A stretch of 64,000 bases of DNA from Bacteroides luhongzhouii (GTDB lineage Bacteria; Bacteroidota; Bacteroidia; Bacteroidales; Bacteroidaceae), in assembly GCF_009193295.2 (NCBI RefSeq), contig NZ_CP059973.1, positions 4,216,001 to 4,280,000 of the forward strand, given 5' to 3'. The notes under the pieces are model-generated. The model saw only the letters and a program-made list of their open reading frames with translations. It was not told the origin of the DNA and ran no database searches. A program made the translations under genes and the position numbers. The first letter of the stretch is position 1. The number at the start of each line of letters is the position of its first letter. Below are positions 18,140 to 26,751 of this stretch, piece after piece.

Positions 18140-19324
18140 ATGGGATTATTACAAGAGAAGTTAGCTAAGTACGACCTGCCACAAAAGTTTATGGCACAGG
18201 GCGTTTACCCATATTTCCGTGAGATAGAAGGAAAGCAGGGTACAGAGGTAGAAATGGGCGGACACGAAGTGTTGATGTTCGGTTCCAATGCATACACTGG
18301 CCTTACGGGAGATGAAAGAGTAATTGAAGCAGGTATCAACGCCATGCATAAATATGGTTCCGGTTGCGCAGGCTCGCGCTTCTTGAATGGTACGCTTGAC
18401 TTGCACGTTCAGTTGGAAAAAGAACTGGCTGCCTTTGTAGGCAAAGATGAAGCGCTCTGCTTCTCAACCGGTTTTACTGTGAATTCCGGAGTTATTCCTG
18501 CTTTGACAGACCGCAATGACTATATCATTTGCGATGACCGCGACCACGCATCTATCGTAGACGGCCGTCGTCTCTCCTTCTCTCAACAATTAAAATATAA
18601 GCATAACGATATGGTGGATCTGGAAAAGCAACTTCAAAAGTGCAACCCGGATTCAGTGAAACTAATCATAGTGGACGGTGTGTTCTCTATGGAAGGCGAT
18701 TTGGCAAACTTGCCCGAAATCGTACGCTTGAAACATAAATACAACGCTACTATCATGGTAGACGAGGCTCACGGCCTGGGCGTATTCGGAAAACAAGGAC
18801 GTGGTGTCTGCGACCATTTCGGTCTGACTCACGAAGTTGATTTGATTATGGGTACTTTCAGCAAATCACTGGCTTCCATCGGCGGATTTATCGCTGCTGA
18901 TTCTTCTATCATCAACTGGCTACGTCACAACGCACGTACTTATATTTTCAGCGCATCCAACACTCCGGCTGCCACTGCATCTGCTCTCGAAGCTCTCCAC
19001 ATCATCCAGAATGAACCGGAAAGACTTGAAGCATTGTGGGAAGCTACCAACTATGCATTGAAACGTTTCCGTGAAGCTGGCTTTGAAATCGGCGCAACAG
19101 AATCACCTATCATCCCTCTTTACGTACGTGACACGGAAAAGACTTTCATGGTTACTAAAATAGCTTTTGATGAGGGTGTATTCATCAATCCGGTTATTCC
19201 GCCGGCATGTGCGCCACAAGATACTTTGGTGCGTGTGGCATTGATGGCAACTCATACGAAAGACCAGATTGACCGTGCCGTAGAAAAGCTAACCAAGGCA
19301 TTTAAAGCACTGGATATTTTATAA
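18140..19324 (+). CDS. spt: Serine palmitoyltransferase (alpha-oxoamine synthase family)
   Basis: 394 residues, PLP-dependent fold type I. The PLP lysine is in GTFSKSLAS at about residue 242; VDEAHGLGVFGKQGRG, the FGSNAYTGLTGD N-terminus and the SFSQQLKYKHND block place it in the KBL/BioF/SPT family. The protein closely matches what I recall of the Bacteroides enzyme that condenses serine with a fatty acyl-CoA, the first step of sphingolipid synthesis. 2-amino-3-ketobutyrate CoA ligase is the alternative label often given by automatic annotation. Confidence 0.9.
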   Translation: MGLLQEKLAKYDLPQKFMAQGVYPYFREIEGKQGTEVEMGGHEVLMFGSNAYTGLTGDERVIEAGINAMHKYGSGCAGSRFLNGTLDLHVQLEKELAAFVGKDEALCFSTGFTVNSGVIPALTDRNDYIICDDRDHASIVDGRRLSFSQQLKYKHNDMVDLEKQLQKCNPDSVKLIIVDGVFSMEGDLANLPEIVRLKHKYNATIMVDEAHGLGVFGKQGRGVCDHFGLTHEVDLIMGTFSKSLASIGGFIAADSSIINWLRHNARTYIFSASNTPAATASALEALHIIQNEPERLEALWEATNYALKRFREAGFEIGATESPIIPLYVRDTEKTFMVTKIAFDEGVFINPVIPPACAPQDTLVRVALMATHTKDQIDRAVEKLTKAFKALDIL

Positions 19325-19364
19325 TCTACAAAGAATAGCTCACTCTTATCGGGTGAATAAAATA

Positions 19365-19399
19365 AAGCCTGACACAAATCAATGTGCCGGGCTTTTATT
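19365..19399 (+). terminator. Terminator after spt
   Basis: AAGCCTGACAC pairs with GTGCCGGGCTT (one G-U, one mismatch), followed by TTTATTTTAT. Confidence 0.75.
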
Positions 19400-19562
19400 T
19401 TATCTCCCTCTAACAGGAAATCGAACTATAAACGGAGGAGCCTCTGCTTACTTCCACCTCTTTCCCCCGATGCATCCTCTTCTTTACTAAAGAGCAGCTT
19501 CGCAAATTCTTTGGCAGAACAAACCACCGAAAGTCTCCCGAATCCTTTAACACGATGATTAA

Positions 19563-19601
19563 TCTGGGTAGCAGAGGATGATTTATCCTCTGCTACCCAG
19601 A
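19563..19601. repeat. Perfect 17-bp inverted repeat with 5-nt loop
   Basis: Arms at 19563-19579 and 19585-19601. No T-run follows on either strand, so it is not a classical terminator. The last codons of the small minus-strand ORF lie inside it. Confidence 0.7.
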
Positions 19602-19789
19602 CTATTTGTATCCGGATTTAACTCCTTAACAGCCTCTTTGACCGCTTTATGAGTCGGCTTGCGATATACCTCCGCCTGTTGAACAGGGACAATTTCATTC
19701 ACCATTCTTTCATATCCTTTTTTCTCTAACAAGTGTACTTCTTTTTCACCTGTTTCTTTTTGTTTTCTTGTTTTCATAAGGCTTTTCAT
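19583..19789 (-). CDS. Small basic hypothetical protein
   Basis: 68-residue ORF (MKSLMKTRKQKETGEK), Lys/Glu-rich, no membrane segment; a second ATG five codons in is an equal candidate start. It ends within the 17-bp inverted repeat. No family recognised; coding status is uncertain. Confidence 0.4.
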   Translation of the reverse strand: MKSLMKTRKQKETGEKEVHLLEKKGYERMVNEIVPVQQAEVYRKPTHKAVKEAVKELNPDTNSLGSRG

Positions 19790-19982
19790 TTTAAAATTCT
19801 TATTTATAAAACAGAAAACACCGAAGGAAAGTTCATACCCACAGATGATATATGTACAGGGAAACCACGCCCAAATATACCACTATAACTTGTTCATTCC
19901 TGCACTGTTTTGAATCCATTGCCACTAATGATTTCATTCGTTACTTTTAGGTAATTGCTTCCCTATTAATATCTATTTCATA

Positions 19983-20074
19983 GCCTAATGAATTTTCGTT
20001 TGACAGTTGTCGAACGAACGCTTAACTTAAGTTGAACTATCGCTTGACAGTTGTCAAACGAAAACTCATTAGGC
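19983..20074. repeat. Nested 92-bp inverted repeat
   Basis: The outer arms begin GCCTAATGA and end TCATTAGGC and stay complementary over about 20 bp with one mismatch. Inside, TTGACAGTTGTC occurs twice as a direct repeat, each copy itself near-palindromic, and AACTTAAGTT sits at the centre. MITE-like or a multi-site operator. Confidence 0.6.
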
Positions 20075-20239
20075 AATCAAAAAAATAATATAGGCAAGAA
20101 GAAAAAATAAAAGTAGCATAGTAGCGAGATATAATTAACTATAGCATAGTTTATTCATTCTCGCACGGAGATGAAACAAACTTTTAAGTCGGTTGCCCTG
20201 ATTTATGTATACCCTTTCTATAATATATAAATTAAATCA

Positions 20240-20247
20240 TATATTTG
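20240..20247 (+). promoter_or_regulatory. -7 box (TATATTTG) of the methyltransferase gene
   Basis: Matches TAnnTTTG, 32 bp before the ATG. Confidence 0.45.
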
Positions 20248-20279
20248 TGTTTTCATTCAACTTGTCCTTTTAATAAATT

Positions 20280-21032
20280 ATGAAAGAAAACAAATATAAT
20301 AACAGCCATTTTTTCAGTCAGTATTCTCAAATGTCCCGTTCGGTAGAAGGCCTGAAAGGAGCCGGAGAATGGCATATATTGCAGAAAATGCTCCCCGATT
20401 TTGCAGGGAAAAGAGTTTTGGACTTAGGCTGCGGATTCGGTTGGCATTGCGCCTATGCGATAGAACACGGAGCGACACACGTTACCAGAATTGATATTTC
20501 GGAGAAAATGCTCGAAGAAGCCCGGAAAAGAAATCCTTCTTCACTCATTGAATATCAATGCATGGCTATCGAAGACTTTGATTTCCAGCCGGATTCTTAT
20601 GACATTGTCATCAGTTCGCTAACCTTCCATTATCTCGAGTCTTTTACAGATATATGCAAAAAAATCAATAACTGCCTGACTCCGGAAGGCGCCTTCGTCT
20701 TCTCCGTAGAACATCCGGTATTTACAGCCTATGGCAATCAGGAATGGCATTACGACCAGGACGGGAAGCCTATCCATTGGCCGGTAGATCGTTATTTTAC
20801 GGAAGGCAGGCGCACGGCAGTCTTCTTGGGCGAAGAGGTTGTCAAATACCACAAGACGCTGACTACGTATATAAACGGACTCCTTCAAACCGGATTTGAG
20901 ATATGCGAACTTATAGAGCCACAACCGGACGAAAGATTGCTGGATACCATCCCGGGAATGAAAGATGAATTACGGCGTCCAATGATGCTTCTGATCTCTG
21001 CCAAGAAAAAAAGTGAAGACGCAAAGCTATGA
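20280..21032 (+). CDS. Class I SAM-dependent methyltransferase
   Basis: 250 residues. SAM motif I is RVLDLGCGFGWHCAYA (about residues 45-60), then RIDISEKMLEEARKR and DIVISSLTFHYLES. The plan is that of the Methyltransf_11/25 small-molecule methyltransferases. The substrate cannot be told. Isolated gene upstream of the tRNA-Pro pair. Confidence 0.85.
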   Translation: MKENKYNNSHFFSQYSQMSRSVEGLKGAGEWHILQKMLPDFAGKRVLDLGCGFGWHCAYAIEHGATHVTRIDISEKMLEEARKRNPSSLIEYQCMAIEDFDFQPDSYDIVISSLTFHYLESFTDICKKINNCLTPEGAFVFSVEHPVFTAYGNQEWHYDQDGKPIHWPVDRYFTEGRRTAVFLGEEVVKYHKTLTTYINGLLQTGFEICELIEPQPDERLLDTIPGMKDELRRPMMLLISAKKKSEDAKL

Positions 21033-21079
21033 GATTCAAGGCATTGAAAAATAATAGATAAAAAACATTCGTTTAGCTA

Positions 21080-21109
21080 TTGTTAATTAAAAAATACTCC
21101 CTATCTTTG
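21080..21109 (+). promoter_or_regulatory. Promoter of the tRNA-Pro pair
   Basis: TTG (21080-21082) and TATCTTTG (21102-21109) with a 19-bp spacer, a good Bacteroides promoter 38 bp before the first tRNA. Confidence 0.65.
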
Positions 21110-21146
21110 CACCGCTTTTGAAAAGAACAACCCTTCAAAAAAGTAG

Positions 21147-21221
21147 CGGGGTGTAGCGCAGTCCGGTTAGCGCACCTGCTTTGGGAGCAGGGGGTCGTGG
21201 GTTCGAATCCCGCTACCCCGA
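21147..21221 (+). tRNA. tRNA-Pro(UGG), first copy
   Basis: 75 nt without encoded CCA. Acceptor stem CGGGGTG with TACCCCG plus discriminator A, D-loop with GTCCGGTTA, anticodon loop TTTGGGA (anticodon TGG), T-arm with GGTTCGAATCC. Confidence 0.95.
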
Positions 21222-21258
21222 CTACAAAGAAAGAGGGAGTTCGATAAATAAAGCATTT

Positions 21259-21332
21259 CGGGATGTAGCGCAGTCCGGTAGCGCACCTGCTTTGGGAGCA
21301 GGGGGTCCCAGGTTCGAATCCTGGTATCCCGA
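21259..21332 (+). tRNA. tRNA-Pro(UGG), second copy, at the prophage edge
   Basis: 74 nt; acceptor CGGGATG with TATCCCG plus A, same TTTGGGA anticodon loop, T-arm CCAGGTTCGAATCCTGG. Different acceptor and T-stem from the first copy but the same isoacceptor. The integrase gene starts 123 bp downstream, so its 3' end is the likely attachment core. Confidence 0.95.
21311..21332 (+). other. Putative attL core (3' end of tRNA-Pro)
   Basis: Tyrosine recombinase prophages often insert at the T-arm/acceptor end of a tRNA and leave the gene whole. The matching attR copy is beyond the right edge, so this is inference from position. Confidence 0.4.
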
Positions 21333-21454
21333 CAAAATTAAAAGAATATCAATAAGTTACAAACATAAATGTATTCTTTTTAACTCGATCTTCAAAGTGT
21401 CTATAATTGTCTTTTAGTTGGTAAATCGTCAATATACAATTAAAAGTTATTATT

Positions 21455-22666
21455 ATGGCAAAACAAAAGTCTATTGTTATCTTACCACACCTAAAAGATT
21501 GTGGTGGCGATTTGAGTAAAACATGGTTCGTAGAGTATTCATGTCGCAATCCTCAAACAGAAGAAATGAAACGTTTCCGGGTCTATAATGGTTTTGCAAA
21601 ATTAAAGACCAAAGAAGAACGTTACGCATTCGCAGAAAAAATCATAAATGAGATTAAGGAGAAGTTCACTAAGGGGGAAATTCCATTCTTAGGAAAAGAA
21701 GTCAGCTATAACGATGAACTATTATATCAGAACATAGCTAAACGATGGGGTAATGAAAGAAAAGGTTCTATCGGAATACGTACATATCTCTCTGATTTCT
21801 TAGCAATAAAAAAAGTAGAAGTAATTCCTCACTCTTTTCAGACTTATAAATCCAAACTCCGCATATTTTGTGAATGGGTGGAGCAAATTGGTTTGGATAA
21901 ACAAAACATTTGTTTTTTCGAACAGAATTCAATATGCGAATTTCTATGCTATATTGTAGAAAAGCATGATGTAAGCCAGAGAACAGTGAAAAAGTACACT
22001 CAAATATTACATGGTTTCTTTGATTATTTACTAAAGGTAAAAAGGATTATAGATACTAATCCGGTACATGACATACCTAACATGGGGAGCATTAAAGATG
22101 AAGCAGCCAAACCAATTCCTGACCGGGAGCGTCAGTTACTATCAAAGCACATAAAGGAACATGATCCTCAATTATGGTTAGTGTGTCAAATGGAATATTA
22201 TTGTGCCATCCGTCCAAATGAGTGCAGACAACTACAAATTGGAGACATAGACTTTGACAATCACATTATAACAGTCCCCAAAGATATCAGTAAGAATCGA
22301 CAGACCGAATCGGTAAACATTCCACGCCAATTATATGACTATATATATAATATCTTGAACCTCGATACACATCCCAAGGATTTTTATATATTCTCTCATA
22401 ATGGTGTACCTGGCAAAACAATGTTGGGAAAGAATAATTTTAGATTTAGGTTTGATAAAATTCGTGATCGACTCAATATTTCAAATCAATACAAATTATA
22501 CAGTTTCAAACATACAGGAGGGGTAAAACTTGTAAATGAAGGTATTGATACTTGGGAACTACAACGGCACTTTCGTCATAAATCTATTGATACTACAGAA
22601 CGATACATTAGAAGAAACTTCGCTGTAAAAAGCGATAAAATAAGAAATGATTTTCCCGATATCTAA
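21455..22666 (+). CDS. int: Phage tyrosine recombinase (integrase)
   Basis: 403 residues. A SAM-like core-binding domain (about residues 105-210) is followed by the catalytic domain: R253 in AIRPNECRQL, a YSFKHTGG box at about residues 349-356, RHFRHKS, and the nucleophile Y384 in TTERYIR. The usual HxxR box is YxxK here; to my recollection this variant is seen in other Bacteroidota integrases. It integrates and, with an excisionase not identified here, excises the prophage. It is the only rightward prophage gene at this end and meets the lysis genes at a bidirectional terminator. Confidence 0.95.
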   Translation: MAKQKSIVILPHLKDCGGDLSKTWFVEYSCRNPQTEEMKRFRVYNGFAKLKTKEERYAFAEKIINEIKEKFTKGEIPFLGKEVSYNDELLYQNIAKRWGNERKGSIGIRTYLSDFLAIKKVEVIPHSFQTYKSKLRIFCEWVEQIGLDKQNICFFEQNSICEFLCYIVEKHDVSQRTVKKYTQILHGFFDYLLKVKRIIDTNPVHDIPNMGSIKDEAAKPIPDRERQLLSKHIKEHDPQLWLVCQMEYYCAIRPNECRQLQIGDIDFDNHIITVPKDISKNRQTESVNIPRQLYDYIYNILNLDTHPKDFYIFSHNGVPGKTMLGKNNFRFRFDKIRDRLNISNQYKLYSFKHTGGVKLVNEGIDTWELQRHFRHKSIDTTERYIRRNFAVKSDKIRNDFPDI

Positions 22667-22683
22667 CGTACAACCTACAACCT

Positions 22684-22711
22684 AAAAGAGGCAACGAACG
22701 CTGCCTCTTTT
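22684..22711. terminator. Bidirectional terminator between int and the lysis cassette
   Basis: AAAAGAGGCA and TGCCTCTTTT form a perfect 10-bp stem (12 with CT/AG) over an 8-nt loop, with a T run on both strands. Confidence 0.85.
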
Positions 22712-22714
22712 AGA

Positions 22715-23218
22715 TTATTTGTTTCGGCTATACACTCCTACTACTACAATTATCAGAGCTATAACGATATATACTTTATCTTTATGTAGTTCCCACCATG
22801 ATAACTCTACAACAGTTTCTTTCTGATTCAACATAGCATCTACTTTATAACTCAATGAATCCAATCTATTAGAGAACTGTTGCAAAGTAATAGATAATGT
22901 TTCATCAACTTCTGTTCGTTCCTGATCCTGTTTATATGCAGTAGTAGTACTTTCTTTGACCGGATGTTGTTTCCCTGTTGAATCAGGAGCAGACAAGTAA
23001 ACTGTTTTATTCTCAATCTTCAAATCACTCAATTTATCAGTAGTAACCTTCGTCTGCTTACTTACATCAACTCGTAGCGATTCAATTAAGTTTCGCAAAA
23101 ACAAAAAATCCCCTGAATAGTCTATCTGCTTTTGAGTTTCCATATTGCGAGAAGCCTTGCAGGACGTGAACCATATTGTTGACGTCAGCAATATGGTTAT
23201 ATAAATCAGAGCTTTCAT
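22715..23218 (-). CDS. Lipoprotein with C-terminal membrane helix, candidate unimolecular spanin
   Basis: 167 residues. An N-terminal lipoprotein signal ends at Cys20 in IWFTSCKA. A long polar helical middle (residues 30-140) includes a heptad-like region. A C-terminal transmembrane helix (VYIVIALIIVVVGVYS) is followed by a short basic tail. A lipid anchor at one end and a membrane helix at the other is the layout of phage u-spanins (T1 gp11 type), which span the periplasm and fuse the membranes at the last step of lysis. Start overlaps the amidase stop (ATGA). The role is inferred from topology and position. Confidence 0.7.
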   Translation of the reverse strand: MKALIYITILLTSTIWFTSCKASRNMETQKQIDYSGDFLFLRNLIESLRVDVSKQTKVTTDKLSDLKIENKTVYLSAPDSTGKQHPVKESTTTAYKQDQERTEVDETLSITLQQFSNRLDSLSYKVDAMLNQKETVVELSWWELHKDKVYIVIALIIVVVGVYSRNK

Positions 23219-23709
23219 GGCCGGATCACTGTATTACGCAAAAAGTTGGAGAACTCGAAACGTACATCAAAACAGGGGCACGCCTTGATATATTCCGCTG
23301 GTTCCACTTCCCCGCTACCGTCCAGATCGGGCGAAGTATCACGGTGTCCGAGAACCTCGATAATAGGATACTCTTTACAGAGCTTCGCGACTAATTCACG
23401 TAATGCTGCCTTTTGAGCTGAAGTACGAGTATCAGCAGGTTTTCCGGACGCATCCAGTCCGCCAATATAACACACACCAACAGAATGTTTATTATACGAA
23501 GATTCCGAAAAACCTTTGGTGTTACAATGTGCGCCGTCAATGGAAAGCGGTCGTCCATTTTCTACCATTCCGTCCAAGTCAATGACGAAGTTATAACCAA
23601 TCTGATTGAATCCCCGAACCCGGTGCATCCGATCAAGGTCTTTAGCTCGTAAATCCTGTCCGACTTTTGTAGCCGAACAATGAATAATAATAGCATCAAT
23701 AGTTTTCAT
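23215..23709 (-). CDS. Endolysin, N-acetylmuramoyl-L-alanine amidase
   Basis: 164 residues, Amidase_2/PGRP fold. Zinc ligands are visible as IIHCSATK at the start, DGAHCNTKGFSESS in the middle and VLGHRDTSPDLDG near the end. Cuts the bond between MurNAc and L-Ala in peptidoglycan. No signal peptide, so export through the holin is expected. Overlaps both neighbours by 4 bp in the lysis cassette. Confidence 0.93.
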   Translation of the reverse strand: MKTIDAIIIHCSATKVGQDLRAKDLDRMHRVRGFNQIGYNFVIDLDGMVENGRPLSIDGAHCNTKGFSESSYNKHSVGVCYIGGLDASGKPADTRTSAQKAALRELVAKLCKEYPIIEVLGHRDTSPDLDGSGEVEPAEYIKACPCFDVRFEFSNFLRNTVIRP

Positions 23710-24086
23710 TTCTTTTCCTCCTTATCTTTAATTATTGTAACTCTACGCGGTGGAATACGACGGCTGCATTCACTATCAGGACGGTCACAACGGTTATGCT
23801 CTGCATCCTTCAATTGCAGCTCTAACTCATGACATTTATGTATCCAAGTTAATTTGTCATTCTGCTCATTACGTAATTCAACATAGAGAGCATCTATTTT
23901 TGTATCACGTTGAGCAATACGATCCTCCAGCCAATCCACCTGTTTACGTTCATTTTCATCTTCCATAGAGTCAGCAGAAGCATCCTCCTTTCGAGCATTT
24001 GTTTTACGATTTACCCAAAAGGTTACAAGCCATGTGATTGTTGAAGTACCACCTATTGCTCCCAGTATTGCTATCCAGTTTTCCAT
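23706..24086 (-). CDS. Single-helix lysis-cassette membrane protein, candidate holin
   Basis: 126 residues. One N-terminal membrane helix (WIAILGAIGGTSTITWLVTFWV), then a charged coiled coil and a CxxxxSEC-type pair of cysteines before a basic tail. Position just before the amidase, with a 4-bp overlap, suggests a holin or holin partner, but one helix plus a long soluble tail is also compatible with an inner-membrane spanin subunit. Confidence 0.65.
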   Translation of the reverse strand: MENWIAILGAIGGTSTITWLVTFWVNRKTNARKEDASADSMEDENERKQVDWLEDRIAQRDTKIDALYVELRNEQNDKLTWIHKCHELELQLKDAEHNRCDRPDSECSRRIPPRRVTIIKDKEEKK

Positions 24087-24095
24087 AATGTTTAT

Positions 24096-26741
24096 TCACC
24101 AAGATTTTATTTCAAATAAAAAGTTTCCATCTACTATTTGAGAACAATCAGAAGTAACTATATATATTCCTGCAGAGTTTCCCATATTCCATCGCCATAA
24201 CGTAGCCTTAATACCAACTGCCTGTTGTATCTCGCTGGCTTCATCTTCTATGTCAATTCCAGTAAGCATAACATAACAATTTGTCGGATTTACTCCCTCA
24301 AGAACCCATTTACTAGGAAGAGTAATAGAGTATCTCCCTGTGCCCATTTTATAAAAAGCAGGTGCAGCCCCATCATACGAAGAACACTTCAGTGAACCAT
24401 TAGAGTTATAATAACGCCCAATACATATAATACTTGGTAAAATCCCCCATCTTCCTTGTCGCTTACTCATTAGATTAGTTTCATTAAACTTTATTCCATA
24501 TAAAGGATTACATAGTATTGCTTCAATTTTACCATTTTTATTATTTTGAAATGAAAATAGATTTTCAGAAGAAGTACCAAGAGTTAAACCATTAGCATAA
24601 TATTTAGAGACATAATTAGAATAAACTGTTCTAGCTGTAAAATTCACAAGTTGGAGCAATACATTAGTATCTTTTAGCCAAGGCGTTATATAAATTTCAT
24701 AGCTAATAAAAAGTTGGTGATATCCATCTTCCAAAGGAACCATTACAGTGTCATCTTTAAAATCAATATATGTTCCATTTTGGGATGAACCTATCTCTAA
24801 TAAATAACTGGTACTTATTAATTCGGTTTTAGCACTATCTCTATATGAATTGAGCCCTACCTTAATTCTACCAAATGAATAAACAGGATACCCAGACGTG
24901 GTATTAACAACAATATTCTGGAAAATCTGAACCTTACCCATATATAGCAAAGATACATTTCCCTGTGTTTCAAACAAGTCAGAAAGTAACACTTCTACAG
25001 TTTCTTCTGTATACCTATTATTGGAAGCAGAAATATATTGTTTGTAATTAGGGATAGTTGAAGTTAAGTTTATTGTTGGGGCTTTTACATTAAATAGGCT
25101 GTCCATCTGCATATATTCATTTCCATCAAAAACTCCTGCAATAGTTCCATCTGCCTTAAACATTTTTATATCTGAAGTTTCAGGAGCAATTTCAATACGT
25201 TTGCCATTTTCAGCACCCGTTATCACTTTCCCCCTAAAAATAGCTTCTCCTGTCTCTGCATCAATTCCAAAAGTTATTTTTCCATTTTTGATTCCGAATA
25301 ATCCAGTTTTATAGCCCCCATTCATATTCACAACTCCACGACCTAAAGCTATACCTGTTAGCATTGGTTGATCTGATGTCCCAGTATTGGTACCTGCGAA
25401 CATTTTAGGTGAAATGATATGTTCACTACCGATCTGTGTTTTATTATTGTCCCAATCTTCTATCCAGGGAAGAAGATTGGCATCTTGTCCGGGCTTTCCA
25501 TCTGTCCCTTTTGCTCTTATAGGGCCGCCCCACTCTCCAGAATCTACGCTTTCTGCCACCTTTTGAGAAATCCAAGCAACGGATGAGGTTGAATTTGTAT
25601 GCCATCCATTCTTAGTTCCATCACCTGTAGGGCGTTCAGGTTCCTTTTCACTATCATGATACGTTATATAAACACTATTCCCATCACTTCCTTTATCTCC
25701 ATCGACTACCATTAATACCCACTCTGTACCACTATAAATATATACTATACCAGTATTAGTATCACGATAAGCCCAATTTTCTTCCGGATTAGCAGGTGGA
25801 CTAACTAGTTCTCCTTTCCAGTTAATACTTAAACCATCATTACCAGGCTTACCTTTCAGATTTTCCTTAGATTCATCATCAAGGTTATTCCATCTTAAGG
25901 TTACACCTGAGCCAAGAGTTACTTTGTTTGTGGCAGGACTATACACAATGTTTCCCTTTCCAAGATTGACTGAACCATCAGGAGACAACTCATAAATAAC
26001 AGCACCTTTATCATCCACCGCTTTTACCATACCGTTGACACTGTAGAACCCTTTCAATCCATTGCCACCCGGAATATTACCTCCCATACGGACCTTTACC
26101 TTACCATCCCAGTTCTTAGAATCAAGATCAAACATCACGTCAATGGCTGGTTGTCCTGTTTCGTCGGCATGCATATAAATTGCAGACTGGCGTGCTTTAT
26201 TCTGTGAATTACCGAACTGTACCAGTTCATCACCTGCAGCGGGAACATTAAGAACATTACCGGATTCATCTTTATCAAATTCTGATAAAGACACGTGCAA
26301 GTTTTTTGTCTCTACATCAACCGATGATACTTCGACATGATAAAGTTTTGTCTTATCACCTACGAATGTCTGACAGCGTATGAAGTCATGTGCAACAATA
26401 CTCACATCTTCATCTTCCAACTCGATAAGGTATTCTGTACCATCATCAGAGATTCGGACTGATTTTACTTTCCCGTGTCCCTGTGTGATGGCTTGCGCAC
26501 CAATTATCGCTCTAACTTTGCTTATCAACATTTCAAAGACAAGCATAGTCTCACGAACTACGATTGTATCAATCTCAAATTTCCATTTACCTTTGACGTA
26601 TTCCCATATCTTCCAACCGTGCCCGGCAAATCCGGACACGAAATCTTCTGCGTACTCTTTAACACCATTCGCCAGTTTCCGCCCAGTCTCATATACAGAA
26701 CAGAGGAAGCCATAAAACTTACCGTTACTTAATATTGCCAT
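24096..26741 (-). CDS. Large tail fibre / baseplate protein with collagen-like segments
   Basis: 881 residues. The N-terminal ~180 look like a baseplate-anchoring domain. Collagen-like Gly-Xaa-Yaa runs follow (GKPGNDGLS near 300, GDKGSDGN near 350, GTDGKPGQDAN near 417), then beta-rich fibre sequence and a C-terminal domain with no recognisable fold. Such plans are typical of receptor-binding fibres. Directly upstream of the lysis genes and 10 bp downstream of the deacetylase-like fibre. Confidence 0.75.
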   Translation of the reverse strand: MAILSNGKFYGFLCSVYETGRKLANGVKEYAEDFVSGFAGHGWKIWEYVKGKWKFEIDTIVVRETMLVFEMLISKVRAIIGAQAITQGHGKVKSVRISDDGTEYLIELEDEDVSIVAHDFIRCQTFVGDKTKLYHVEVSSVDVETKNLHVSLSEFDKDESGNVLNVPAAGDELVQFGNSQNKARQSAIYMHADETGQPAIDVMFDLDSKNWDGKVKVRMGGNIPGGNGLKGFYSVNGMVKAVDDKGAVIYELSPDGSVNLGKGNIVYSPATNKVTLGSGVTLRWNNLDDESKENLKGKPGNDGLSINWKGELVSPPANPEENWAYRDTNTGIVYIYSGTEWVLMVVDGDKGSDGNSVYITYHDSEKEPERPTGDGTKNGWHTNSTSSVAWISQKVAESVDSGEWGGPIRAKGTDGKPGQDANLLPWIEDWDNNKTQIGSEHIISPKMFAGTNTGTSDQPMLTGIALGRGVVNMNGGYKTGLFGIKNGKITFGIDAETGEAIFRGKVITGAENGKRIEIAPETSDIKMFKADGTIAGVFDGNEYMQMDSLFNVKAPTINLTSTIPNYKQYISASNNRYTEETVEVLLSDLFETQGNVSLLYMGKVQIFQNIVVNTTSGYPVYSFGRIKVGLNSYRDSAKTELISTSYLLEIGSSQNGTYIDFKDDTVMVPLEDGYHQLFISYEIYITPWLKDTNVLLQLVNFTARTVYSNYVSKYYANGLTLGTSSENLFSFQNNKNGKIEAILCNPLYGIKFNETNLMSKRQGRWGILPSIICIGRYYNSNGSLKCSSYDGAAPAFYKMGTGRYSITLPSKWVLEGVNPTNCYVMLTGIDIEDEASEIQQAVGIKATLWRWNMGNSAGIYIVTSDCSQIVDGNFLFEIKSW

Positions 26742-26751
26742 ATCCTTGTTT

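Larger units (their letters stand above)
19790..20279. other. 490-bp gene-free stretch
   Basis: AT-rich spacer before the methyltransferase gene. It holds the nested inverted repeat at 19983-20074 and a TATATTTG box at 20240-20247; otherwise nothing recognisable. Confidence 0.6.

Noticed and set aside
21181..21417. Plus-strand ORF across the tRNA genes
   Set aside because: It is read through two tRNA genes; spurious.
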